In this document: positions 17,575-25,366 of the stretch, piece by piece
How positions within the stretch are numbered: the stretch's first letter is position 1
Layout: every line of letters starts with the position of its first letter
Assembly (NCBI RefSeq): GCF_042648145.1
Contig: NZ_JBHRWV010000012.1
Location: forward strand, 124,001-188,000
Origin: Salinicoccus sesuvii
GTDB lineage: Bacteria; Bacillota; Bacilli; Staphylococcales; Salinicoccaceae
Reading direction: 5' to 3'
DNA length: 64,000 nt
Translations under genes and position numbers: made by a program
Notes under the pieces: model-generated
Database searches by the model: none
What the model was told of the DNA's origin: nothing
Seen by the model: only the letters and a program-made list of their open reading frames with translations

Positions 17575-17594
17575 ACCTAACAAATATTAGGTAG
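17573..17594 (+). promoter_or_regulatory. TetR-type operator (8-bp arms)
   Basis: A perfect inverted repeat: CTACCTAA (17573-17580), six-base spacer, TTAGGTAG (17587-17594). It runs from the -10 box into the ribosome binding site of the TetR gene, so a bound dimer would block both the promoter and early transcription. Size and position fit autoregulation by the downstream TetR protein. Confidence 0.78.
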
Positions 17595-17603
17595 GTGATG
17601 ATT

Positions 17604-18191
17604 TTGACTAAGGATAATATACTCGCGTCAACTCTCAAACAGCTTTCTATCTATGGGTACGAGGGGACAACGATGAAGAATATTGCGAAAGACTGTGATA
17701 TCAAGGCAGCTTCCATCTATTACTTTTTTAAGAATAAGGATGAACTGGTCAAGGCGGTACTGCTCAAAGTCCTATCCAACCATTTCGAGGCTATGACTGG
17801 GGAGTATTTCAATCACCAAGATGACAAGCTCGAGATGCGACTTCAGGCCATGATCGCAAAAGTAGCTGCACACCATCGTGATAACCGCGATGAAACTTCC
17901 GTTTACCTCAGACTGATGGAGAGTGCAAATGATGATTTCAAGATGGAAGTGGAGCAGTACTTGAACCAATATTACCGTTGGCTCTATGACAAACTTTATG
18001 CTGATATAAAACAAACATTTCCACACGTTGATGATTCAGCTGCCGGAGACCTGCTTGAAACATTTTTGCTGATCGGCAACGGAATCTTCTGGGGCAGTGT
18101 CATCTATACGGATGAACGTATGGAAAAAGAAATTGGCCATGCAAAGAAACTGATGAATCTGGCCATGCGCGCCATGATGAAGGAGGAATAA
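17604..18191 (+). CDS. TetR/AcrR-family regulator
   Basis: This is a repressor of about 195 residues with an N-terminal TetR helix-turn-helix (ILASTLKQLSIYGYEGTTMKNIAKDCDIKAASIYYFFKNKDELVKAV) and a helical ligand-binding domain. I favour the TTG at 17604, because AGGTGAT (17593-17599), complementary to the 16S tail, is well placed for it. GTG 17595 and ATG 17598 lie within that site. The gene leads an operon with the permease, which starts one base after its stop, and the DUF917/hydantoinase genes. The inverted repeat upstream is its likely target, and a transported or catabolised ring compound its likely inducer. Confidence 0.88.
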   Translation: MTKDNILASTLKQLSIYGYEGTTMKNIAKDCDIKAASIYYFFKNKDELVKAVLLKVLSNHFEAMTGEYFNHQDDKLEMRLQAMIAKVAAHHRDNRDETSVYLRLMESANDDFKMEVEQYLNQYYRWLYDKLYADIKQTFPHVDDSAAGDLLETFLLIGNGIFWGSVIYTDERMEKEIGHAKKLMNLAMRAMMKEE

Positions 18192-18192
18192 T

Positions 18193-19548
18193 ATGAAAAC
18201 AAAAGCAGTAGACAACACAATTATTGATCGCACAAAGCCGAATGAGGGACAGCGCCTCATTGAGGACTACGAGGTCCGTCCGGTACCCCAGTCTGAAAGA
18301 AAGGGCTGGATCCAATTGACGATGGTATGGATTGCCGGGATCATCGCGCTATCTGCAACAGCACTTGGCGGGGCGCTCGGCAGCGGTATGAGCTTATCAC
18401 AGGCAATTGTCGTATCACTTGTCGGTACATTTCTATTGGCGATCCTGAACATACTATGCGGGATTCCAGGCAATAAGACGGGGCTTTCTACGTCAATGAT
18501 TTCATCTTTCGCCATGGGACGATATGGTGGCTACTTGGTATCCATCGTCATCGCCATTTCACTATTCGGCTGGTTCGGGGTGCAGCTTGATCTGTTCGGC
18601 TCAAGTCTATTGAATGTCATCCAGTCCGTTTTCGGGGTTGAAGTGAATCGTACACTTTTGATGATCATCGGCGGCATACTGATGACAGTGACATCCATGA
18701 TCGGCTATAAGGCGATCGAGAAACTGAGTATCGTGGCTGTGCCGCTGCTCGGTATTCTCCTTGTCGGCTCAACAATCATCGTACTTAACAACTATTCGCT
18801 ATCGGAGCTGAATGGTGCGGCGCTCGCTGCAGAACCAATCACCCTCGGTGCAGGTATCTCGCTGGTCATCGGTTCATTGGCTGTCGGTGCCATCATCGCA
18901 CCAGACTTCTCGAGGTACGCGAAAGGCACGAAAGAAACAGTCATCTCTTCACTACTCGGTTACTTTATTGGCTATTCAGTGGTGCTGCTGATCGCGATCC
19001 TTCTGGCTAAAGCGACGACAGAAGTGGATGTTGTGGCCATCATGATTGGTATCGGCTGGGGGACAGGTGGTATGCTCGTGCTGATTCTGGCTCAGTGGAC
19101 AACAAATAATACGAATCTCTATTCTTCAGCACTTGGTTTCTCAGTGGTTTTCAAAACTGTTCCCAAATATATCATTACTATCTTTGCGGGCATTGTCGGT
19201 ACTGTATTCGCAATTACTGGCATCTATACGAACTTCATCACATTCCTGAGCATATTGAGTATTATGATTCCACCAGTTGGAGGCATTTATGCGGCAGATT
19301 TCATCATGCGTCGTGGGGCCTACGATTTTGACAAGATTGATCTTATTAAGAAGATTAATCCTTACAGCATCCTCATCTGGGCGATCGCCATATTCATCGC
19401 CTTTGCAACGACGGATGCACCACTCGGATTTGGTTGGTTCACGCTGACCAATGCACCGGCCATCGATGCGTTCGTCGTAGCGTTTGTCCTGCAAATGGCT
19501 GCGAGCAAATGGCTGATGGCTGAAAAGTCACTTGAGGTGAAGAAATGA
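18193..19548 (+). CDS. NCS1-family permease (cytosine permease-like)
   Basis: This 451-residue membrane transporter has about 12 hydrophobic segments and belongs to the nucleobase-cation-symport-1 family, nearest in style to CodB. A short cytoplasmic N-terminus (YEVRPVPQSERKGW) leads into the first helix. The motifs ALGGALGSGMSLSQAIVVSLVGTFLL and GIPGNKTGLSTSMISSFAMGRYGG are typical of the family. NCS1 proteins import cytosine, purines, allantoin or hydantoins. The hydantoinase-type gene in the same operon makes a hydantoin-like ring compound a reasonable guess. It overlaps the next gene by four bases. Confidence 0.88.
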   Translation: MKTKAVDNTIIDRTKPNEGQRLIEDYEVRPVPQSERKGWIQLTMVWIAGIIALSATALGGALGSGMSLSQAIVVSLVGTFLLAILNILCGIPGNKTGLSTSMISSFAMGRYGGYLVSIVIAISLFGWFGVQLDLFGSSLLNVIQSVFGVEVNRTLLMIIGGILMTVTSMIGYKAIEKLSIVAVPLLGILLVGSTIIVLNNYSLSELNGAALAAEPITLGAGISLVIGSLAVGAIIAPDFSRYAKGTKETVISSLLGYFIGYSVVLLIAILLAKATTEVDVVAIMIGIGWGTGGMLVLILAQWTTNNTNLYSSALGFSVVFKTVPKYIITIFAGIVGTVFAITGIYTNFITFLSILSIMIPPVGGIYAADFIMRRGAYDFDKIDLIKKINPYSILIWAIAIFIAFATTDAPLGFGWFTLTNAPAIDAFVVAFVLQMAASKWLMAEKSLEVKK

Positions 19549-20609
19549 AATACTTGAACAAAGCAGACATGGATAAACTGGCGATTGGTGCGGCACTCCT
19601 TGGCACAGGGGGCGGCGGTGACCCTTATGTGGGTAAACTGATGGCCCAGCAGTCGATTGACAAATATGGTCCTGTGCAGATGGTGACGATTGATGAGTTA
19701 CCTACGGACGCTACTGTGGCGACATTCGCCATGGTAGGCGCACCGACAGTGCTGGTAGAGAAAATCCCAAACTTCGAATCATTCGACATACTCTACGATG
19801 AATTCGTCAAATACAACGGCGACCATATCGATGCTGTCATGCCGATCGAAGCAGGCGGTGTCAATTCGATGATCCCCATCATATTTGCAGCCATCAAAGG
19901 CGTACCACTTGTCGATGCCGACGGTATGGGACGTGCATTTCCAGAAATGCAGATGGATACTTTCAACGTCAACGGCATCCATAATACCCCTGCCGTATTT
20001 GCTGATGAGAAGGGCAATACGGCGATACTCAATACTAGTAGTGGACTGTGGACAGAAAAGATTGCGCGCAGTCTGACTACTGTCATGGGCGGCTCCATTT
20101 TGAATGGTGTCTACCTACTAAGTAAACAGCAGCTGAATGACTATGCCATCCACCATACCGTGTCGACATCCATTGCGATCGGAGAGACATTGATGCGTTC
20201 GAAGCAGCCTGTCGCAGATCTCAAAGCATTGCTCGGCGGTACGGTTTTGTTCCAAGGCAAGATCCAGGATGTTGTCCGCAGGACCGATGGTGGCTTTGTC
20301 AAAGGGACCGCTAGACTAACAGGTCTCGATACGGATAAAGACACGATATGCACACTCGAATTCCAGAACGAGAATTTAGTTTGTTTGGTGAATGATGTAC
20401 CGCGCTGTATCACGCCGGATCTGATTACAGTGCTTGATTTGGAAACGGGGATGCCGATTACGACAGAAGGCTTGAAATTCGGCATGCGCTGCGTTGTATT
20501 TGGACAGCCCGCTGACGACAAATGGAAGACAGAAGCAGGCATTCGGACAGTGGGACCCGGATACTTCGGTTATGATTACGACTACGTCCCACTCGAAAAA
20601 AATAGTTAA
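19545..20609 (+). CDS. DUF917 (S-methyl-thiohydantoin desulfurase-like) protein, copy 1
   Basis: This 354-residue protein of the DUF917 family has the glycine-rich LGTGGGGDPYVGKL at about residues 18-31, PIEAGGVNSMIPI and VDADGMGRAFPEMQM in the first half, and PDLITVLDLETGMPITTEGLKFGMRCVVFG near the C-terminus. DUF917 proteins are often encoded beside hydantoinase A genes; the domain is now named after S-methyl-thiohydantoin desulfurase. It overlaps the permease gene by four bases and is followed eight bases later by a close paralogue. The reaction is not known to me in detail. Confidence 0.85.
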   Translation: MKYLNKADMDKLAIGAALLGTGGGGDPYVGKLMAQQSIDKYGPVQMVTIDELPTDATVATFAMVGAPTVLVEKIPNFESFDILYDEFVKYNGDHIDAVMPIEAGGVNSMIPIIFAAIKGVPLVDADGMGRAFPEMQMDTFNVNGIHNTPAVFADEKGNTAILNTSSGLWTEKIARSLTTVMGGSILNGVYLLSKQQLNDYAIHHTVSTSIAIGETLMRSKQPVADLKALLGGTVLFQGKIQDVVRRTDGGFVKGTARLTGLDTDKDTICTLEFQNENLVCLVNDVPRCITPDLITVLDLETGMPITTEGLKFGMRCVVFGQPADDKWKTEAGIRTVGPGYFGYDYDYVPLEKNS

Positions 20610-20617
20610 AGGGTGAC

Positions 20618-21688
20618 ATGATGCGTTATATCGGTAAAGAAGAAATAGAAAAGATGGCAATCGGTGCCGCACTGCTCGGTACGGGCGGTGGCGGTGATCC
20701 ATTCATCGGCAAGCTGATGGCGCTGCAAGCAATAGAAAAGCACGGTCCCATCCAGCTTATCGAAGCGAGCGAACTGGATGATGATGCACTTGTTGTGCCC
20801 TCAGCAATGATGGGTGCGCCAACAGTTATGGTAGAGAAGGTACCAAGCGGAGAAGAATCCATCGCAGCTTTCAGTGCTCTAGAAGAGTATCTCGGCAAGA
20901 AAATTACTGCGACGATGCCAATCGAAGCAGGGGGTGTCAATTCACTGCTGCCGTTTGCGCTCGCTGCGAAAGTCGGTCTGCCGGTGGTGGATGCCGACGG
21001 CATGGGCCGGGCTTTCCCGGAACTGCAGATGGTGACTTATTACTTGGACGGCATTAATGCTTCCCCTATGGTCCTGGCGGACGAAAAGGGCAATTCCATC
21101 GTACTCAACGCAATCGACGGGGTATGGACCGAAAAAATCGCACGGGCTGCAACGATGACGATGGGGGGTTCATTACTCAATGCTATCTATCCGATGACAG
21201 GCAGACAGGCGAAAGATTCGTCCATCCTCAGTTCACTGACATTTGAAGAAAAGCTTGGCGACATCATCATGACATCAAAGCAGCCGGTGGAAGATCTTGT
21301 TGAAGCGACAAATGGCTATATCTTGTTCGAAGGTAAGATTAAAGACGTGGAACGGGCGACAGATGGTGGTTTTGTCAGGGGGAAAGCTGTATTTGAAGGA
21401 TTGAACGAGAACAAGTCTTCAGAGTGTTCTTTGGAATTTCAGAATGAAAATCTGATATGCCTAGTTGATGGAGAACCGAAGTGCCTGACACCGGATCTCA
21501 TCACGGTCCTTGATGCGGAGACGGGTATGCCAATCACGACAGAAGGTCTGAAGTTCGGTATGCGGGTCGTCATCCTTGGTATGCCTTGCGATCCGAAGTG
21601 GCGTACTGATAAAGGCATCGAAACGGTCGGCCCGGGTTATTTCGGTTACGACTTTAAATACCAGACGATTGAAGCATTAAATCAGTGA
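20618..21688 (+). CDS. DUF917 (S-methyl-thiohydantoin desulfurase-like) protein, copy 2
   Basis: This 356-residue paralogue of the preceding protein aligns from end to end, with the same LGTGGGGDPFIGKLMALQAIEKHGP start, PIEAGGVNSLLP, VDADGMGRAFPELQM and C-terminal PDLITVLDAETGMPITTEGLKFGMR. Roughly half the residues look identical by eye. The translation start is ATG 20618 or 20621; AAAGGGTGA precedes both. Two adjacent copies suggest a hetero-oligomer or two substrates. Both keep the conserved motifs, so neither looks like a decaying duplicate. Confidence 0.85.
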   Translation: MMRYIGKEEIEKMAIGAALLGTGGGGDPFIGKLMALQAIEKHGPIQLIEASELDDDALVVPSAMMGAPTVMVEKVPSGEESIAAFSALEEYLGKKITATMPIEAGGVNSLLPFALAAKVGLPVVDADGMGRAFPELQMVTYYLDGINASPMVLADEKGNSIVLNAIDGVWTEKIARAATMTMGGSLLNAIYPMTGRQAKDSSILSSLTFEEKLGDIIMTSKQPVEDLVEATNGYILFEGKIKDVERATDGGFVRGKAVFEGLNENKSSECSLEFQNENLICLVDGEPKCLTPDLITVLDAETGMPITTEGLKFGMRVVILGMPCDPKWRTDKGIETVGPGYFGYDFKYQTIEALNQ

Positions 21689-21703
21689 AAAGGAGCTATT
21701 TAA

Positions 21704-23260
21704 ATGAGATATAAACTGGGTATCGATGTAGGCGGCACAAATACGGATGGGGTAATACTGGATTCCGATATGAATGTGCTGACTGCATTCAAGCATCCAA
21801 CAACAGACGATATTGAAACAGGCATTGCAGGCGCTGTGGAAGCACTCCTTGAGAATTCAGGGCTTGATAAGTCACTGATCGACTACGGTATGCTCGGGAC
21901 GACGCAATGTACGAACGCCATCGTCACACGTAAAAGTCTGAATGATGTGGGTGTCATCCGCATCGGGGCACCTGCAGGGACGGCAATCGAACCGATTTAC
22001 AGCATGCCAGAAGACCTGAAGGAAATTATCGGCCAGCATATCTACCAGGTCAGAGGCGGTCATGAGTTCAATGGTGAATTGATCGCTGAACTCGATGAAG
22101 AGCATCTTGAAAAGATTGCACAAGTGTTGAAAGGAAAAGTCAATTCCATTGCCATTTCCTCCATCTTCTCACCGGTCAACAAGGCGCACGAAAAACGTGC
22201 CAAAGAAATTATTGAAGATATCGTTGGCGAAGATGTCGCGTTTTCTCTGTCTTCGGAAATCGGCAGTATCAGCCTGCTCGAACGTGAGAATGCTACTATA
22301 CTGAATGCAGCCATTATCGATGTCGCTAAACGTACGACAGAAGGGTTCGAAAAGGCTTTAGGTCGTCACGGCGTCGATTGTGAAGTATACTTCTGCCAGA
22401 ACGACGGTACATTGATGTCTAAGGAATATACACTCAAATATCCGATACTCACTGTCGCCTGTGGGCCGACAAACAGTCTGCGGGGGGCGAGCTTCCTCTC
22501 AAATCATGAAAATGCGATCATAGCGGACATCGGTGGTACAACGACGGATATTGGTGTGCTGAACAATGGCTTTCCAAGGGAATCGTCACTTTCCGTCGAA
22601 CTGGGTGGCGTACAGACCAATTTCAGAATGCCGGACATCTACTCACTGGCACTTGGGGGCGGAACCATCATCACGCTCGACGGAGACGAATTCAAGATTG
22701 GTCCCGACAGTGTTGGCTACCAGTTACCTGAGAAAGCAAAAGTATTTGGTGGGGATACGCTGACCGTAACAGATATTGCTGTTGCCAAAGGCATTCTGTC
22801 ACTCGGGGATTCAGACAATGTCAAAGATATGGATAAAGCATTGGTCGATCGCATCTACGATGAGATCATCAGTATGATCGAAGTAGCGATAGAACGCATG
22901 AAGACGAGCGATAAGGAAGTGCCGGTCGTACTTGTTGGTGGCGGCAGTACGCTGATAGAAGGGGATATCAAGGGTGCCAGTGAAGTGATCAATCCTGAAA
23001 ATAGCGGTGTCGCAAATGCCATCGGCTCTGCAATTTCAGATATCAGCGGAGAAGTAGAGAAGATCTATAACATCGACCCATCAAGAAGGACTGAAATTAT
23101 TGATGAGATCAAGCAGTTTGCGATCGATGAAGCAGTCAATGCCGGCGCGGATAAGGATAAGACCGAAATTATAAGTTTTGAAGATATACCACTGGCCTAT
23201 CTGCCTGGAAATGCGACAAGGATCAAGGTGAAAGCAGCCGGTCCACTAAAAGAAGATTGA
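21704..23260 (+). CDS. Hydantoinase A/oxoprolinase-family protein
   Basis: This 518-residue protein belongs to the ASKHA-fold hydantoinase A/5-oxoprolinase family, which uses ATP to open five-membered lactam rings. The phosphate-1 loop DVGGTNTDGVILD lies at residues 9-21, the second nucleotide segment IIADIGGTTTDIGVL near 275, and VPVVLVGGGSTLIEG near 405. It is shorter than classical HyuA (about 700 residues), the size usual for the DUF917-associated group. An AAGGAG site precedes it. It is the last gene of the TetR-permease-DUF917 operon and ends just before a terminator. Confidence 0.88.
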   Translation: MRYKLGIDVGGTNTDGVILDSDMNVLTAFKHPTTDDIETGIAGAVEALLENSGLDKSLIDYGMLGTTQCTNAIVTRKSLNDVGVIRIGAPAGTAIEPIYSMPEDLKEIIGQHIYQVRGGHEFNGELIAELDEEHLEKIAQVLKGKVNSIAISSIFSPVNKAHEKRAKEIIEDIVGEDVAFSLSSEIGSISLLERENATILNAAIIDVAKRTTEGFEKALGRHGVDCEVYFCQNDGTLMSKEYTLKYPILTVACGPTNSLRGASFLSNHENAIIADIGGTTTDIGVLNNGFPRESSLSVELGGVQTNFRMPDIYSLALGGGTIITLDGDEFKIGPDSVGYQLPEKAKVFGGDTLTVTDIAVAKGILSLGDSDNVKDMDKALVDRIYDEIISMIEVAIERMKTSDKEVPVVLVGGGSTLIEGDIKGASEVINPENSGVANAIGSAISDISGEVEKIYNIDPSRRTEIIDEIKQFAIDEAVNAGADKDKTEIISFEDIPLAYLPGNATRIKVKAAGPLKED

Positions 23261-23276
23261 TCCGGTCATTTATAAG

Positions 23277-23311
23277 AGTCTAAATGTGTTCAAGCACATT
23301 TAGACTTTTTA
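23277..23311 (+). terminator. Terminator after hydantoinase operon
   Basis: A 12-bp perfect stem (23277-23288 with 23295-23306), six-base loop and a run of T. Confidence 0.88.
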
Positions 23312-23454
23312 ATTTGCTTGAACCCTCCATATATGCATAGAAGCATAAACATGTATATAAAAAGTAATCAGCTTATAAATAATAGGGTAATTTTACAATA
23401 TTATATTATTTTGAATATTCCCATTTTTAATATATCGTGCTATATTTGTAAAAA

Positions 23455-23476
23455 TACTTATTGAGTGCAATAAGTA
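23455..23476 (+). promoter_or_regulatory. Inverted repeat in the capA leader
   Basis: TACTTATTG (23455-23463), four-base spacer, CAATAAGTA (23468-23476): 9-bp perfect arms. It starts a few bases after the expected transcription start of an extended -10 (TGC then TATATT, 23441-23446) and ends 20 bases before the capA ATG. It could be an operator or an RNA hairpin next to the ribosome binding site. Confidence 0.6.
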
Positions 23477-23496
23477 AAGTTTATGGAGGTGTGGTT

Positions 23497-24171
23497 ATGT
23501 CAGAAACGATCAGCCTGGAACATGCACTCCGGATACTCAAAAAACACCGGCTAAAAATAGTAATCTACACATTACTCGGTGGGCTCCTATCAGCAGTGAT
23601 CACATTTTTTCTTATTCCCCCGAGATATGAAGCACAAACTGAAATACTCGTAAGCCCAGCTGAAGGCGTCACCATGACAAACAACGAAAACATCGAGAAT
23701 AGCTTGCAGTTGATTCATACGTATCGTGACATTATTGGAAGTGAAACTGTATTGGAGCAAGTCGTTTCAAACCTCGAGCTAGAACAGTCGACAAGCGCGC
23801 TTTCGGAACAGATCTCTGTACGCAACGAAGATCAGTCTCAAATTCTAAGAGTGACTGTTATAGACGGAAACCCAGGCCAAGCAGAACGTATCGCCAACGA
23901 AATCGCAGTAGTGTTTCAAGACACCGTCATGGCAATTATGAATGTCGACAATGTATCCATTATGTCTCCCGCAACGATTGGTGCTGAGGGCGCACCCATA
24001 TCCCCAGATCCATTGATCAATATTACTGTCGGTATCATTGCCAGCTTGCTCGTTGTTTTGACGTTTATCTTCATGAGGGAGTTTCTGGATAAATCAGTGG
24101 CAGATGAAAATGATGTTCAGACTTTCATCGGTATACCTGTTGTTGGTTCCATTACAAGATTCGAAGAATAA
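23497..24171 (+). CDS. capA: Capsule chain-length determinant / tyrosine kinase modulator CapA
   Basis: This 224-residue membrane protein of the Wzz/CapA type has one helix near residues 20-42 (IVIYTLLGGLLSAVITFFL), a predicted extracellular domain, and a second helix near 180-200 (LINITVGIIASLLVVLTFIF). It has a short cytoplasmic tail that normally activates the CapB kinase. I chose the ATG at 23497, eight bases or so after GGAGGTG; an in-frame extension to 23461 lacks a ribosome binding site and runs through the inverted repeat. It opens the second polysaccharide locus. Residues PISPDP just before the second helix are typical of the family. Confidence 0.9.
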   Translation: MSETISLEHALRILKKHRLKIVIYTLLGGLLSAVITFFLIPPRYEAQTEILVSPAEGVTMTNNENIENSLQLIHTYRDIIGSETVLEQVVSNLELEQSTSALSEQISVRNEDQSQILRVTVIDGNPGQAERIANEIAVVFQDTVMAIMNVDNVSIMSPATIGAEGAPISPDPLINITVGIIASLLVVLTFIFMREFLDKSVADENDVQTFIGIPVVGSITRFEE

Positions 24172-24183
24172 GGGGGTGCCATT

Positions 24184-24900
24184 ATGAACAAAAAGAAACG
24201 AGAAGAGCGGCTACACGCACCAAGAAAGACGATTGTAGCGACGAAACCATATGCACCAGCCAGTGAGCAGTTCCGGACAATCCGTACAAATATCATGTAC
24301 TCGAGTATCGATGTTCCACTAAATGCAGTGCTCTTCACTTCTGATATGCCAGGAGCCGGCAAATCCACAGTCGCAACGAACATGGCCATTGCATATGCAC
24401 AAGCAGGTAAACGCACTTTGCTTTTAGATGGGGATCTCAGACGACCAACCAGTCATTACACTTTCGAAGTATCCAATCAAACCGGACTATCGACCTTAAT
24501 GATCAATGATATGGATTGGCGAGCAGTGATTAAACGGACAGCATTCGATCAACTCGATTTAATTACTTCAGGACCAGTCCCACCGAATCCATCGGAACTC
24601 CTGTCTTCAAAAAGGATGGAAACGATGATGCAGATGCTTAGGGACAACTACGAGATGGTCATTGTGGATTCACCACCGCTACTTTCTGTTACCGATGCTC
24701 AAATACTCAGTAAGCACACAGATGGCGTTATCTTAGTGACGAATGTCCAAGATAACAATCGCGACAGAATATTAGAGGCAAAAGAGTTGTTGAATAAGGC
24801 GGGGGCAAACATCGTTGGTATCATACTGAACAATCGTCATCCAGAACACGCCTTAGAAGATACATTTTACTATAATCAGTCTACTGAAGAGTACAGCTAA
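24184..24900 (+). CDS. capB: Bacterial tyrosine (BY) kinase CapB
   Basis: This 238-residue cytoplasmic autokinase works with CapA to control polysaccharide length and export. Walker A is SDMPGAGKS (residues 53-61), Walker A' LLLDGDLRRPT (79-89), and Walker B ends at VDSPP (Asp162). The C-terminal tail carries Tyr229, Tyr230 and Tyr237, a short version of the usual phosphorylated tyrosine cluster. GGGGGTG lies upstream of the start, 12 bases after capA. In many Bacillota a CapC/CpsB tyrosine phosphatase gene follows; here it is replaced by a repeat region. Confidence 0.92.
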   Translation: MNKKKREERLHAPRKTIVATKPYAPASEQFRTIRTNIMYSSIDVPLNAVLFTSDMPGAGKSTVATNMAIAYAQAGKRTLLLDGDLRRPTSHYTFEVSNQTGLSTLMINDMDWRAVIKRTAFDQLDLITSGPVPPNPSELLSSKRMETMMQMLRDNYEMVIVDSPPLLSVTDAQILSKHTDGVILVTNVQDNNRDRILEAKELLNKAGANIVGIILNNRHPEHALEDTFYYNQSTEEYS

Positions 24901-24943
24901 GTGACCTGAAAACCTACTGCGAATGCATTGAGTGAGTATCATT

Positions 24944-25022
24944 AAAGGAGGTGGTGTCGAAGTCGATGAGTAGAGTATTCAGATTCTACGTTTATGATAG
25001 GACACAAACGCACACCGGGTAG
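24944..25022 (+). pseudogene. Strong ribosome binding site leading into a 22-codon frame (possible gene remnant)
   Basis: AAAGGAGGTG (24944-24953), one of the best ribosome binding sites in the window, is followed at once by GTG 24954 and, in frame, ATG 24966, but the frame stops at 25022. Continuing past a one-base shift inside the first repeat unit would open a longer frame through the second unit. It may be the remnant of a lost gene downstream of capB, or a leader peptide. I do not recognise the peptide. Confidence 0.35.
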
Positions 25023-25325
25023 GTAAAAATGAATTGATTAGTGGACGCGCTGCTTCAATCGAGGGGTCGAGCGAAGCAAAACGTAGTATCAAGTCATACG
25101 CTTGTGATAGGACACAAGTGGATGGTCGGGTAGGAAAAAATGAGTTTATTAGTGGACGCGTTGCTTCATTCGAGGGGTCGGACGAAGCAGCACGTGGTAT
25201 CGAATCATGCGTTGTGATAGGACACAAAGAAGCATGAAGTATTAAGAAGTGAAAATACGCTTACTAGAGTCGACACTGCTTTAATTGAGAAATCGAGAGG
25301 ATCTCAATAACTTTAATCATGATTA
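24996..25325 (+). repeat. 110/111-bp tandem repeat, about three units
   Basis: Three units begin with the same GATAGGACACAA at 24996, 25106 and 25216, so starts are exactly 110 bases apart. The GTGGACGCG landmark (25041, 25152) is 111 apart through balancing one-base indels. Units one and two are closely similar; unit three is strongly degenerate. A partial copy seems to precede 24996. Within each of the first two units TGCTTC and GAAGCA form an inverted repeat around a 16-base conserved loop region. It fills most of the 466-base gap between capB and capD. No protein-coding gene is convincing here. Confidence 0.82.
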
Positions 25326-25366
25326 CAATTGAATAGGCATCATGCCAAAAGAAAGAAGAGGATACT

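Noticed and set aside
24996..25325. CRISPR array or a repetitive small protein gene in the repeat region
   Set aside because: Repeats are contiguous and about 110 bases long, without unique spacers of 30-40 bases and without cas genes. Reading frames shift between units through one-base indels, and the frame from 25034 has no plausible start.
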